Source: Flabesymbios commensalis (taxonomy: Eukaryota > Annelida > Polychaeta > Terebellida > Flabelligeridae). Taken from it: a stretch of 64,000 nt of DNA. The position numbers were made by a program, and so were the translations under genes. The stretch is from assembly GCA_964017125.1 (NCBI GenBank), contig OZ024903.1, positions 65,494,663 through 65,558,662 on the forward strand. The letters are read 5' to 3'. Positions within the stretch are counted from its first letter, which is position 1. Each line of letters begins with the position of its first letter. A model generated the notes under the pieces. The model saw only the letters and a program-made list of their open reading frames with translations, was not told where the DNA came from and did not search any database. This document shows positions 11,251 to 23,200 of this stretch, piece by piece.

Positions 11251-11501
11251 CATTAACATAAAACAGGGTCCTGCCCAGACATCGGACAGTGGTGGGCGGT
11301 CTTGGCATCAAAAACACTATTTTTTATAGTACAGCCATGTTTTTATGCTCAAAATACTGTTGTGGTGGGCGGCGTATCAGAGTGCTGGGTGCGGCCGCTC
11401 ACCGTGGGCAGAACCCTGATAAAAGTATGCGCTTGCGTCATGTACCGGAACCGATCCCATGCGTTCTTTAGTCCCAGAAGGAACAAGCGGGAATAATTGT
11501 C

Positions 11502-11717
11502 CAGGCCTTCAGATTTGAAAATTGGTGGCGAGTGGAAAAAAGCTCACCTCAAAGTGGTGAGATGAGTTATCACTCACCATAGTTAAATGCAATGGCTAAC
11601 TGATTGATAAAAATTGAAAAAAAAATAAAATTTGCAATTTTAAAAATTCACATGACTTTACACTTGCGTGAATTATGGTGTGCGTGAGCAATCACTCACG
11701 CCAAATCTGAAGGCCTG
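11502..11717. mobile_element. 216-bp MITE with 15-bp inverted ends
   Basis: The ends CAGGCCTTCAGATTT (11502-11516) and its exact reverse complement (11703-11717) bound a non-coding interior. ATTGTC occurs directly on both sides (11496-11501 and 11718-11723), a probable 6-bp target duplication. The CAGG-type end is hAT-like, but hAT elements normally duplicate 8 bp, so the superfamily is uncertain. Confidence 0.75.
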
Positions 11718-12153
11718 ATTGTCTAAAATAAAAATGGCTAAAAATAATCATGCTGAATGACAATGTCATTGCAATGGATTTCCGAAACAGAAAAATGCTG
11801 CGATCAGCACTGTCAAAGTCTTACTGATTTGTCAAGTCGCTGCATTTGCTGCGATCAACAGGATAAGGGTTAAAGCTAAGGAAAGACGAGAGTGCAATAT
11901 GTGAGGGCACGATAACTTCAAAAATATTTCATGTTTTCTGCTCAAATTGGTTATGCATGTCATCAGCTTTCGGACAAGTTCAATAATAGCTGAAAAATAT
12001 TCAAAATGGCTGATTTATTGCGATTTTTCGCATAAATTTTACTTCAATAATTCTACCTTGTGGACGCAATAACTTAAGAAGTGTTTCAAGTACCCTGCTC
12101 AAATTTGTTACGTACCGGTACATGTTACTGATTACCAGTTCTCGGGCAGTCTA

Positions 12154-13668
12154 CCGTATATCCCCGTGTATAATGCGATGTTTTTTCTTAGCTATTCATG
12201 TCACAAAAAGGCACCTCGTATTATACATCTATGTAGAATTTAATACAATTTTTTTAGCTCTCTAGCGGTAAGTTCTCCAACGGTAAAACGTATCTGTAAA
12301 CGTAGGCTAATCAGCGTGTTTGGTAAGCAGGCCTATACAACAAGAACAACAGTTAGACTGTGCCTTTTCAACTGGTAGAATGTCATTTACTGTATTTCAT
12401 GGACGACGTATATTAGCGGCCTAGCGATGATTGTGATTTAATGCACCCAGTGAGCACGATACACTATACGCAATGCTGTGTCAAAGTTAGGACAGTGTTG
12501 TCGACGCTGGCCAAACAATGATAAAGCAGCATTGGACATTTGAGTGTGTTTGTTGCGAGTGCAAACAAAAGACATTCACCCAATGCTGGTACATTGTTGG
12601 GCCACCGTCTGCGACGCTAACACAACATTGTTCTAGCATTGGGTGAATGTGTCTTGTTTGCTGGGGGCCCCCGTCTCACGTCTCACCAAAAGACAAAGAT
12701 GGGCGTGGCACCTTTGACAAGCACGGGCAGATAAATGACGCCGTTAGTCTGCAACCAATTCACACTCCTGACCTGTTCGTTTATATTATTAATGATTTAA
12801 TCTAAGATCGCCTTTCATATATATTGTGTACGACGGTAGGCCTATCTGAACATGATATTTTATTAAGATGTATTGGAATGAGAGAATGTGTTGACAAAAT
12901 ATAACAAGATATCACTGATTATATTTCCTATGGCAAATTCTATACGTGTAGGCCTCAGAATGCCCATATTGCTGGGATAACATTAACGCCTACCGCTGTT
13001 CCCGCTGCTGATACGGTATTGAGCAAATGGTGGTATCTGTAAGCTGTAGTTCACTGAGCGCAGAGCTCTGTGACATTACACCCTGACACCTTATACAGCC
13101 AAACACCTCTTGTGTTTAGACAATGCGGCTAGTCTGCAAATGTTTTACAATCACATAATTCATCTTGGAATGTTCTTATTTGAGCGCGACATTGATATTA
13201 AAATATGGTCTTTGTAAAAGATGAATTAAAATAATATAAATTTGTCTGCGAAATATAAATATTTTAAAATCTGTGTGTATATGTGTGTATATATCAGTTA
13301 TGCAGGCCTCAGAATGTCTGCCCAAAACCAGACAGTCCCGATGATATCCACTCTGCCGTGGAAAATGAAAATACACATCTGCTTACTCTACAAGTAAGCA
13401 GATACTGCCCTTTGGTTTTGCAGAGCTGTACTGTTGCCGCTGTTCCCGTCATGGAGCATCGTGTATGCAGGTATCTGTCCCGTGTCACGGCGTCATTTAG
13501 TTGAATACAATAATATCCATGCCTCACATTTAGATGGCCCGGGACGCTGCCGGCATCCAAAATTTGAGGTCGTATTATACAGAGGGGTAGATGTTTTTTT
13601 CGTCATCAGAGGCCTCAAATCTTAACTCGTATTATACATGGCGTCGCACTATACGCAGGGATATACGG
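12154..13668. mobile_element. pogo/Tigger-like non-autonomous element, 1.5 kb
   Basis: Inverted ends begin CCGTATATCCC (left, then CGTGTATAATGCG; right, on the other strand, TGCGTATAGTGCG). TA lies on both sides (12152-12153 and 13669-13670), consistent with a TA target. Removing the block restores the surrounding tandem repeat, which supports insertion. Parts of the interior, for instance CATCTTGGAATGTTCTTATT, recur in the element at 44185-45478. No transposase frame was seen. The pogo/Tigger assignment is inferred from end form and TA target. Confidence 0.75.
12557..12665. mobile_element. Nested MITE of the CAGCAAACA family
   Basis: An inverted-repeat block: GACATTCACCCAATGCT on the left and AGCATTGGGTGAATGTG on the right, with outer ends resembling CAGCAAACAAGAC. 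It lies inside the pogo-like element. Relatives occur at 34527, 37647, 42362, 50233 and 57840. Confidence 0.55.
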
Positions 13669-14022
13669 TAATAATGGCTGAAAAAATGTCAAAATAGCCA
13701 ATTTATTGAGATTTCTCACATTTTTGGTAAGAAATTTTATCTTGTAGGCAAAAAAACTTAAAAATTTGTTCATGTATCGTGCTCAAATTTTTGTATAAAT
13801 GCATGTTTAATACTAATTCTGGGACAAGTTCAACAAGTGGCTGATTTATTGCAGTTTTTCACATTTTACTTTGATAATTTTACCTTGTGGACGAGATAAC
13901 ATAATATCTTGTCGCAAATTCGTTATGCATTTTGGTATAAGCCAGTTCTTAAACAAGTTCAATAATGGCGGTGGGCTATTGTCAAGTGTGCTGTTGTTTA
14001 ATTTTCTTTTTCTTTTTTGTAG

Positions 14023-14284
14023 ACACAACTTGATGGCATAAAATGGCGTGTTTTGTGTGCGCGAGATGAGAGCAAAATTTGTTCAGAACCTCTAAATGAT
14101 CCGGTTCTCTGGTCCTTCACGCGCTGTATTCAATCAGATGTATTATGTGTATGGAGAAGAGTTAGGTCGCAGGATCACAAGGCTTCTATGGTAGATCAAT
14201 TTGGCTGCAACAAAGTATTGTGGATATTTTGGTATGGGAGAGAGCCAGCAAATTTGTCTAATCTTATCTCACCGAAACTGAAAG
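14023..14284 (+). CDS. MED13: MED13 exon 2
   Basis: 262 nt, residues 1-87 of the visible part, starting in phase 0 after TTTTTTGTAG and ending one base into a codon before GTCTGT. It encodes TQLDGIKW, then [24 protein letters not shown] and WIFWYGREP, the conserved start of the MED13 N-terminal domain (human has LTGIKW, SRCLKADVLGVWRR and LWIFWWGEDP). A dispersed repeat runs almost up to the acceptor. Confidence 0.95.
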
Positions 14285-17200
14285 GTCTGTTTGAAATATT
14301 GTTATTGTTTTTGATCTCTTGGATTCACATTCCTCAATCACATCACATATTTTTCAGAAACTAGATAATGCCATATATATTTAATTAAAAAATCAAATCT
14401 GGGGTTTTGCTAGAAGAGCATCAAAGCTTTTGGCTAACAAAGGTCACTGGTGTATTTTGAGATATTATAGTATTATTCTAAGGGATCTGTAACTAAAACA
14501 AATATTAAACTATTTTCACCAGAGAGCCTAATACCCAAAGTAAATGTATTTTGTTAGACTCATTTCTGTCAAGGAATGGATACAATTTTTTTTTTTAATT
14601 TTGATTACAGAACTGGAGCAAGGTTGTTGGGAGAATGGCTTATCATATGAATGCAGAACACTACTATTCAAGGCTCTTCATAACCTCATAGAGAGGTAGG
14701 AATTGTGTAACATAATATGCTTGTAATAATTGTTCAGCTCAACAAATTTATGATTATGTCAATAATGAAGTCCTGTTTGTTTCATTATTTCATTGTACTG
14801 TACATTACAAGACAATTTGATATTGTTCATTTTTCTGATGTCAATTTGATCCCCATGTAATCAACCCTTCAGACTACCCAATAAACACCCTAGTATGTTT
14901 GAGGAAATTCGATAGATTATAATCTTTATAGAACACAGTGTTTGCACAAGCCTTGAATAGCCTTAACCCTATAACACCTAATCTGTCCAAATCCAATTTC
15001 CCTGCGGTCAAGAGGCTTTTACTATGGTGATTTGTATAATATATAAGTGGGAAATCCCCTAGGTACGTGTATAGTCAAACCAAAAATCAATTAACAACTC
15101 ATGGAGTGCCCAAATTCTGACCTCATTCATATATATTGCTTTGCGCACAGCACATTCTTTGATAGATCTGCGGCACCTCACTTCATAATATTTGACAACA
15201 GACCACATTTTATCCTCCGTCACTACTTCGTGAGCGGAGGATATTGTCATCACCATATCTGACTGTGCGTCCGCGTTTCGTTTCCTGACGATATGTTGGA
15301 AACCGTTAACCAGATTGTTTTCATATTACATACACACATCCCTTAGGGGTGTAGATACTTGCCTTTTGGGGGTTATGACATTTGAGCTAATTTTTTTCCT
15401 TTGGCATTTATAGACTTTAATTGATGGCGGATGATAAGTTAATTTTCCGGACGATATCTCGGAAACCGTTAACCTGATTGTTTTCATATTTCATACACAC
15501 ATCCATTAGGGGGTGTAGAAGTGCCTTTTGGGGGTTGTGACCTTCGACCTAGTTTTTTACCTTGGATTTTGAGGCAATTATTGTCTTTAATTGGTGGCGG
15601 ATGATAAATTCAGTTTCCGGACGATATCTCGGAAAGCGTTTGTTGGATTGTTTTCATATTGCATGCACGCATCTCTCAGGGGGTGTAGATGTGCCTTTTG
15701 GGGGTTTTGACCTTATTTTTTTCTTTTATTTTGAGGCCATTATTGACTTTATTTAATAGTGGGGAATATCGTTAGCGTCAGCGCTCTTGTTCTTTCTACA
15801 TGTAGCTAATGTAGGTCTACGTGAATACAATGTATACATACATTGTATTCACGTAGACCTATATTAGCCATGTACATGATTATAATCTTTATAGAACACA
15901 GTGTTTGCTACATACATTGTATTCATTCTTGACAGAAATGAGTCAAGAATGGATACAATTTTTTTTTTAATTTTGACTACAGTTTGGCTTTGCTGAACAA
16001 AGTCAAACTTTAAGGAACAGTGTTATAAATCCAATTCTAGTGTTAAAGAAAATGGAAAAACAAAGTAAAGAACAGTCAGTGATATAAATCCAATATTTGT
16101 GCAGTGAAGGATTTAAAGCCGACCCGAGACCGGTAATTTGTATCCAGGGTCGATAATTGACACCCTGGCAACAGTCCGTTGTGACGGTGATCGTCCAGAA
16201 CCGAAAAGAAGCCGGAATGTGTAATTCTCTAGTTTCAATCTCAAAGTGCCTCAGAATGCACTCGGACAACACCAAATTTCCCAAAAAAATCTGGGGTTGG
16301 TGATGTTGTCTTAGGGTCAGTGAATCATAAATTTCAGTTACCCGGATGGCTGGAGAACATTTGGCCTTAAATCCTTCACTGCTAGTGTTATATTAAATAA
16401 ATTAGTAAATCTTAGTTTTATTGTATCATTGGTTTCTCTTTAACTTTATATTTTATTCTTTATTATCAGGTGCTTGCTGTCACAGAAATTCCTGAGAGTT
16501 GGGAAATGGTTTGTTCAGCCATATGACCATTGTGGAAAAGACCATGACAAAAGGTACTGTTCAGTGTTGATCACTGTAATAAGTAGGATTTGTGGTTCAG
16601 GGTGTGATGCAATATTATCAGTGTGTGCATAACTTCACCCTGTAATGGGATTATGCAAGGTGTGATAGAAATATGTGAGATTTGCAGGTAATGCCCACAT
16701 GCTCTGCTAGCTTGAACAGTGCTGTTGATAGAAGCATGCACAATTTCTTGTTTTAACGCTTTGTGACTGTTTGCCTCATTTTCTTGAAGTTGTTTTAAAA
16801 ATAGCAAACTGCCTTACAAATATTTAACTGGTGTATCAGCAAAACAACATGCTGTATTATCACCTAATTATATTGTTTGTATAATCATAGGTGATACAAA
16901 TGCCTGTTGTGTGTCGCATTGTTTTTGCAGGGCCAACATCACAAATGAAGGACAACCACCCAAATGCTAATATTCACAACCAAGCATGGGAATATACGAT
17001 AACATACTCCCATTATCCACACTTTTTCAGTTTTTTAATACAGAATTTGTATTTGATTTTTCTTGACACATGAATTAAACGCAAGTGCTCAATTCAATTC
17101 AACCAAAGCAACCAAAATCATAGTGACACTAAATGAAAACAAAAAGCAAAATTTACCTGGGCGGGGGGAGCAGACCCCCTAGAACTGGGGGGGGCATGCC

Positions 17201-20200
17201 CCCATAAGGTATTCCCCCCTAGAACTGCTCGCACAGTAACTCCCTCCCCCCAAGACTGCTGATACCTGAATGGCCCTTAAGAAAATTTCCCTGAAATTCC
17301 AGGGAAATTTATACAAAAATTTCTTAAATACCATTTAATATGAGCAGTACTATGATATTGAGCACAAGGATTTGAAGCATATTCTTTCATAATTGATGTG
17401 TCTGCATTGTTTCAGTTGCCACTTGTCCATTCGCTTCTCTTTTTTCCTTCATGGAGAGGATCAAGTTTGTGCGAGTATTGATGTTCGTGAGCATCCAGCA
17501 CTTAAACGTTTACATCCCCAGCATATAGCATTTGCTCACCATGCCTCGCCTCGTTCGGTTCAAGGTAAAAATGTTCTACTAGTTTTATAGACCCAGTAAA
17601 TTTTATTGTATTCCACCCTACTATCATTACTGATAAAAAAATTGAATAACAAATTTTAATAACAATAGCCTCGATGAGTTTTGCTTGGTGGAGTAAAACA
17701 TACATTAGCAATGTATGATAACGGAAATAACCCGTTTTAAGGGGTTTTTTTAGTCATACACTAAATCATTTTGTTATATTGGGTGTCCTACTTTCTTACT
17801 TTCACAGTACTTCTTGCACCATATGGCTTATCTGGAACTTTGACTGGACAGACTTACAAAGAGAGTGATCCAACCACACAAAAATTGATGCAAGAATGGC
17901 GTCAATTTTATGTAGTTCCAGAACCTCACACACCAGAGACCGCTCAATTGCCTGTTGCTGTGGAAGTCATAGTTGGTAAGTACTCGAGTTTTTAATCTTT
18001 CCCACTTCAGGCTATTTTTGTACATGTTATTTTCTGTTCTCCTGTTTTCTCTTGAACATATTTTGGTGTAGAGTGGACAGCTAAATTCCTTTCCCGCATA
18101 TATTCGGGATGGGAGTGTGAATGATTAAATAATTTTTACCTATTTTTCCTGATTATTTAAATGTGATGGCTCAGAGCTTTAAAGATTAAGCTCATTGCAT
18201 TGCAACACTTATTCATTTTCTGTAACATTTTTTCAGCTGGATCAAGGATGCGTTACCCATCCTCTTTTGTTCTGATAACTGCTGAGGCTGAAGCAGAGCT
18301 ATTGAGACAACATGGTCACAGCCCTGAATCATTAAATGGTACATTGCCAGCACGGCCTATGTCACCTCCTCTGTCACCTTCCTTGATAGGCTCTACTACC
18401 AACACGGGTGTTCAGCCACCCAGTGACAGAGATTGTCTGACACCTACCCTAGGTAACCATGATGGCGTAACACTGGGACATCGTATGGTGGAGAAGGTCT
18501 GGCAGGATTCTACTGTTAACAGTACCATACATGCACAAAGGTAAGTAGTACTTATAAATTCAATTTAAATTGAAGTCCGTAATTGAGAAAAATAATTCAA
18601 GATTATGCAGTACAGTAATTATCCGTTATAGCACGAATCGTTACTACACGAATCGGATATAACACGATGCAACCATGGATCCCAAAATTTTACACTATCT
18701 TTTTTACCATTTTTCTGGAAAAATCGTGTTATAAATATTTGAACCTACAATTAAGCATGAAATTGTCCGCCAACGTCACATGTTAACCGTGCAGTAGCGG
18801 TAGGCCTAATCCTTCACGCATGACGCTCACGCAAGGTCGCCGGCAAGTGGTATTGCACAGCACATAACGGTACCCTTTTAGAACAAGAGTATCTCATTTC
18901 ATATTTGAGCTTAACTTCAATTCAAACACGAATCGTGTAATAGATAATATAAAACAAATATGACACGATTTGATCCCAAAAAATGTATTTACTTTCTCAA
19001 ATTAACTTAATGTGGCGTGTTTAGCAAAAGAACATGTTTATTAAAATCGTGTCATAAAAATATTATAACACGAATAATAATGTTTTTACATGTTTTTTTA
19101 ATCTGTTCTAAAATATTATAACACGAATATGGTGATTCTGCAAGTTTTTAAAATCGCGTGTAATGAAATATTATAACACGAATATGATGTGTTTTATATC
19201 ATGTGTTTTATATCGTGTTATAAAATATTATAACACGAATATGGTGCTTTTTATATCGTGTTATAAAATATTATAACACGAATATGACGTGCACGATTTT
19301 ATGTCAGTAATCCTAGCTATTAAATAAAATTAACTTAATTTAGCAGGTTCAACCGAAAAAATGGTTATTTTTAAATCACGTAATAAAATAGGTAGCCAGA
19401 GGTGATGACACGCCGATCGTTTGTTGAATGCCACTTCTTCACAACTCACATTGTGCAATGTCGAGCAGCGTTCTCGTTTGTATTGTAAGGTGTTATGTTC
19501 GCGATAAACAAGTCATTTTGTTAAATAATTTATAAATTAAGTTAATATATTAGATTTAATGGTGTTGCATAAATATATTTTATGCTGATATGAGCAGTCA
19601 TAAATCACTGTCAGTATGGACAGCTCACCGACAAGTTTGATTGACAAGCGTGTTCTAACGCTGATTGGTCAATATCCCCCTCCCATCTCACCTGACCACG
19701 ACGCTAGCCCAGCATTAAATCAGCACTGGTTCATTTGCGGGCAGTTACGCGATGATCGACGCCGCAAGTAAACGTGATCGTATCAAACCATTTCAAGCCT
19801 ACAGGCTTGGTAGTTATCCTATGAATAACATAACATCAGTGATATGCTGTTTTATTACACAATGTGGAAAAAACATAATATTCGTGTTGTAGTAATTGAT
19901 TGCACGATATAAAAAATGCAAAGACATCGTGTTTGTTGTGTTCAAACGCTGATTGGTCAACACCCGCCTCCCATCCTACCGGGCCGTGTCAGGATGATTG
20001 ACAGTCTCGTATGATCTCACGTTGAGAGTGATATTTCATGAGATTTCGACACCTCTACTCTCAAAACAATGACGTCATTAAACACTGTACATGACACGGA
20101 CTTGTATACACAGCGTCACTCTGTTCACGCACGAGTCCTGTATTCCTGATTCAACTAATTTTACTTCTACTGTTTATATTAGACACATTCAACCAATTCA

Positions 20201-23200
20201 CATTTTTATTATTTACAAATAATAATTAATATAACTTCTAAAACTCCGATATTTGTACAGTAAATAAGGCCTTGAAACAACGTTATGCTACAAGCTAGTA
20301 TATTGTCCAGTGTCAGTTATTTATATTACCGCATCCCGTGTATCTCCAGTCATATCGTATCTAGTAGTACTAGATAAAATCGGGCCATTTCGTATAACAC
20401 GATCGGCTTATAACACGATTCGTACTTATGGACCCCACCGATCGTGTTATAACGAATAACTACTGTAATCCCTTTATCACCTAATAAGTACTTATTTCTT
20501 GATACTTTCTCATGAAAAAGAGTGTCTGTCATACTCAACAAAATAATGGGATTAGCCATTCTAGCCAGTAAAGGCAAGGAGATTTTAATAAATGTGCAAA
20601 GGGCATTTCAAATGTCACATTGGCTAGTTCATTTTTGGCTAAGGGTTAAAGTAGATACTGTTACAGGACTTGATAATTATATTGCTATTGTTGTTAAGTA
20701 ATGTATTATGTTAATACGTGCAGCACACCTGTCAATCACAATTATTAGTTTATTGACAGTTTTTATAACAAATTTTACGATTTAAAAAATCTAACTATTT
20801 TTATTTATGACACCAAGAGATTTTGTTTTTCAGTCGTCACCATGCGCAACCTGGTGATGGAGACTCAACCAGTACCCATCAAGCAGATGAAGCAGCAGTT
20901 CTTGGATCTTGGGAGCTGGCTGAACCCATGCAAAAAAATGCATGCTATTGTTCAAGGTTTGTTTAATCTGGTTAAATAAGCTGGTTTGGTGTGAAAGCTT
21001 AATCAAGTCTTTTTTCAGAAATACTCTTGTCTCGCAAAGTAGAGTGTATGGATTTCATCTAAATGCTTAAATTGCAAACAAAAAAGCTCCAGTGGTGGCT
21101 CACTCCGTTTTTGTAAATATTTGAAATTTTGTGCTGCATGAATGAATAAGTACTGCCTCAACTGCCGCAGCCCCCCACCCCCGTCACATTTTTATTAGGC
21201 CTCAGCCAAAATTTTGGCGGATGCCTTTTGTCGTCACCAGGCGCGTCCGTCCGTCTGTCTGCCACTTTTTAGAACTATAACTTGTTTCACATAACTGGAA
21301 TGCACATTAAACTACACATACAGGTTAATCATGACTAAAGCTTGACCAATTTCACATTTGACCTTTCTGTGACCCCTATGACCTTGATTTTTTCCCGATT
21401 GACAATTTTTCTTGTTAACGCCATTCACTCAACAATTTTTGATGTTTCGCTCCAAAATGTATGCAAAATATCCATTTCACTAATAGCTCGGATGAGTTCG
21501 AAATTGGGCAAGATTCAGACAGAAACTAGGTCATGGCGGCCAAAATAGCCGATTATCGGCCATTATTTTTTTTTAATGCGTAATATTTTAAAAACCGGAC
21601 CAGATAGCTATGTGAATTTCCAGGCAGGGATATACCATGAAAAATTTCAACATGAAAAAATTCAAAATGGCCGACCTGCGGGCACTTCCGATCGTCAAAT
21701 TTTCTCATTAACGCGATCCACTCAACATTTTTTTATGTTTCGCTCCAAAATTTATATGATATATCCATTTCCCTAATAGCTCGAATAAGTTTGCAATTTG
21801 GCAAGATTCGGACAGAAACTAGTTCAAGGTGGCCAAAATGGCTGAATATCAGCAATTATTTTTTTAATATGCGTAATATCTGGAAAACCCGACCAGATAG
21901 TTAGACCATTACTATAGAACAAAATGTGCAGTTTCAGGTAGAGATATACCATAAAAAATTAAACTTGATCAAATTCAAAATGGCCGACCGACAATTTCAA
22001 TAATCGCGGCGGGCTATTGTTGAATGTGCTCTTGTTTCAAATGATTTTCCCTTTTAAACGATGATTTGAGGCTGAGGCCTTTTTCCGTTGCCGACGGGCC
22101 TTATCTGTTGTTATTTTAACAATTTTATTTTACTAATGGCTTGTTAAAGCAAATTTCCTCTCGCAAAACTGTTTTCTAGCTGTGGTTTTTACTGATGAAG
22201 GTCTTTGCATACATGCTGTATGGAAGTATCTCTATCAAAGGGTTTAAAGTTGTTTGATAAAAAGTTTCAGCTGAATGTAGAATATTTTTTCCATTCAAGA
22301 GTAAAAGTAATTTTTAAATGTGTGCTTCCTCAAGCTAATTCGGTGATTTGATTAGTTATTTGTCAAATTAATTTTAGGTTTTTTTAATGTGGCTAATTTC
22401 TGAGATCTTTCTATTTAAAATTTGTTAAGCGCTGAAATAGCAAGTGCATTGCTATGTATGAAGATCTAATATATATCCAGTACAAATAATCTTTTTATTT
22501 TACACTTCACAGACCGAAAGGTGGCAAGCGAGGAATTGGGAGGCAAAATATAAGTAGCAACATTACAGCTCCCAAAGTAGAGAAAGGTGACAAGACAAGT
22601 GGAGAGAAAAAGAAGCCAACTAGTTTGGCTTATCATCATCGTATGTTGATGCAAGAAGACCTAATTCGACAGGATATAGAGTTGTTATCCCAGCCACGTG
22701 TAACTCCACTTGCCAACTTTGCTGGTAACTACACTAAACCACAAACCCCGAGTCAAGGGGTTTCCACACCTCTTGGAAACTCTACATTCGAAGCACCGAT
22801 GGATTCACCTCATTCTGCAGCACCATCTCCTTTGGTGGCGACACCCATTCAACCCTCTATGAGCCATAATCATAATGCAGATCCAACCATGCCCACTCTC
22901 AGTCCCCATCCCCCCTCTAAATCCACAGACAAAGATCTAGCCAGCAGTGCTGGCTCATCTCAATTGGACTCTCAAGATAGTGCTTCAGCAGTATGTGTGA
23001 CGGAGAATGGACGGACTGGTGAATCTACTCTCACTACTGTTAATGGTCATGCACAACCAGATGACTCTGTTAAACAGGAACATACTCCTGCTGCCGATAA
23101 TACTGTGGTAGCCAGTGTGCAACAGCCTGTTGAAAATGGTGTGCCATTTCCCGCAGTGGAGGAAGCTACGCCTCCTGTTATCCCTACCAAACAAATTGCA

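Larger units (their letters stand above)
11885..14003. repeat. Tandem units of a dispersed repeat, split by a transposon
   Basis: Units of about 160 bp, with motifs such as ATAACTT, CTGCTCAAATT, GGACAAGTTCAATAATGG and ATTGCGATTTTTC, run at 11900-12150 and resume at 13671-14003. The block between is a later insertion (12154-13668). The tail GGTGGGCTATTGTC...GTGCT recurs at 22005-22035, 45760-45785 and 55400-55435, so this is one dispersed family. The tail stops 20 bases before the exon 2 acceptor. Confidence 0.65.
9469..14022 (+). other. Probable MED13 intron 1, downstream part
   Basis: No coding sequence was recognised. The stretch 9469-9990 is plain AT-rich DNA. The rest holds the repeats listed separately. 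The conserved first coding exon of MED13 (family motif NGASLEDC) was looked for by eye here and before 79 and not found, so the intron is inferred to begin upstream of the window and to be at least 14 kb. Its acceptor is the AG at 14021-14022. Confidence 0.6.
14696..16469 (+). other. MED13 intron 3
   Basis: 1,774 bases without coding sequence. It holds a three-unit tandem repeat (15271-15770), a long palindrome (15799-15875), copied pieces of its own neighbourhood (15878-15908 and 15942-15982) and a MITE (16102-16381). The stretch 14700-15040 is unremarkable. Confidence 0.8.
18541..20833 (+). other. MED13 intron 7
   Basis: 2,293 bases, mostly one pogo/Tigger-like element (18613-20465). The remaining 366 bases before the acceptor are plain AT-rich sequence. 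Confidence 0.8.

Noticed and set aside
17159-17270. CpG island or promoter
   Set aside because: It is rich in G and C homopolymers, not CpG, and lies inside an intron. More likely a repeat fragment.
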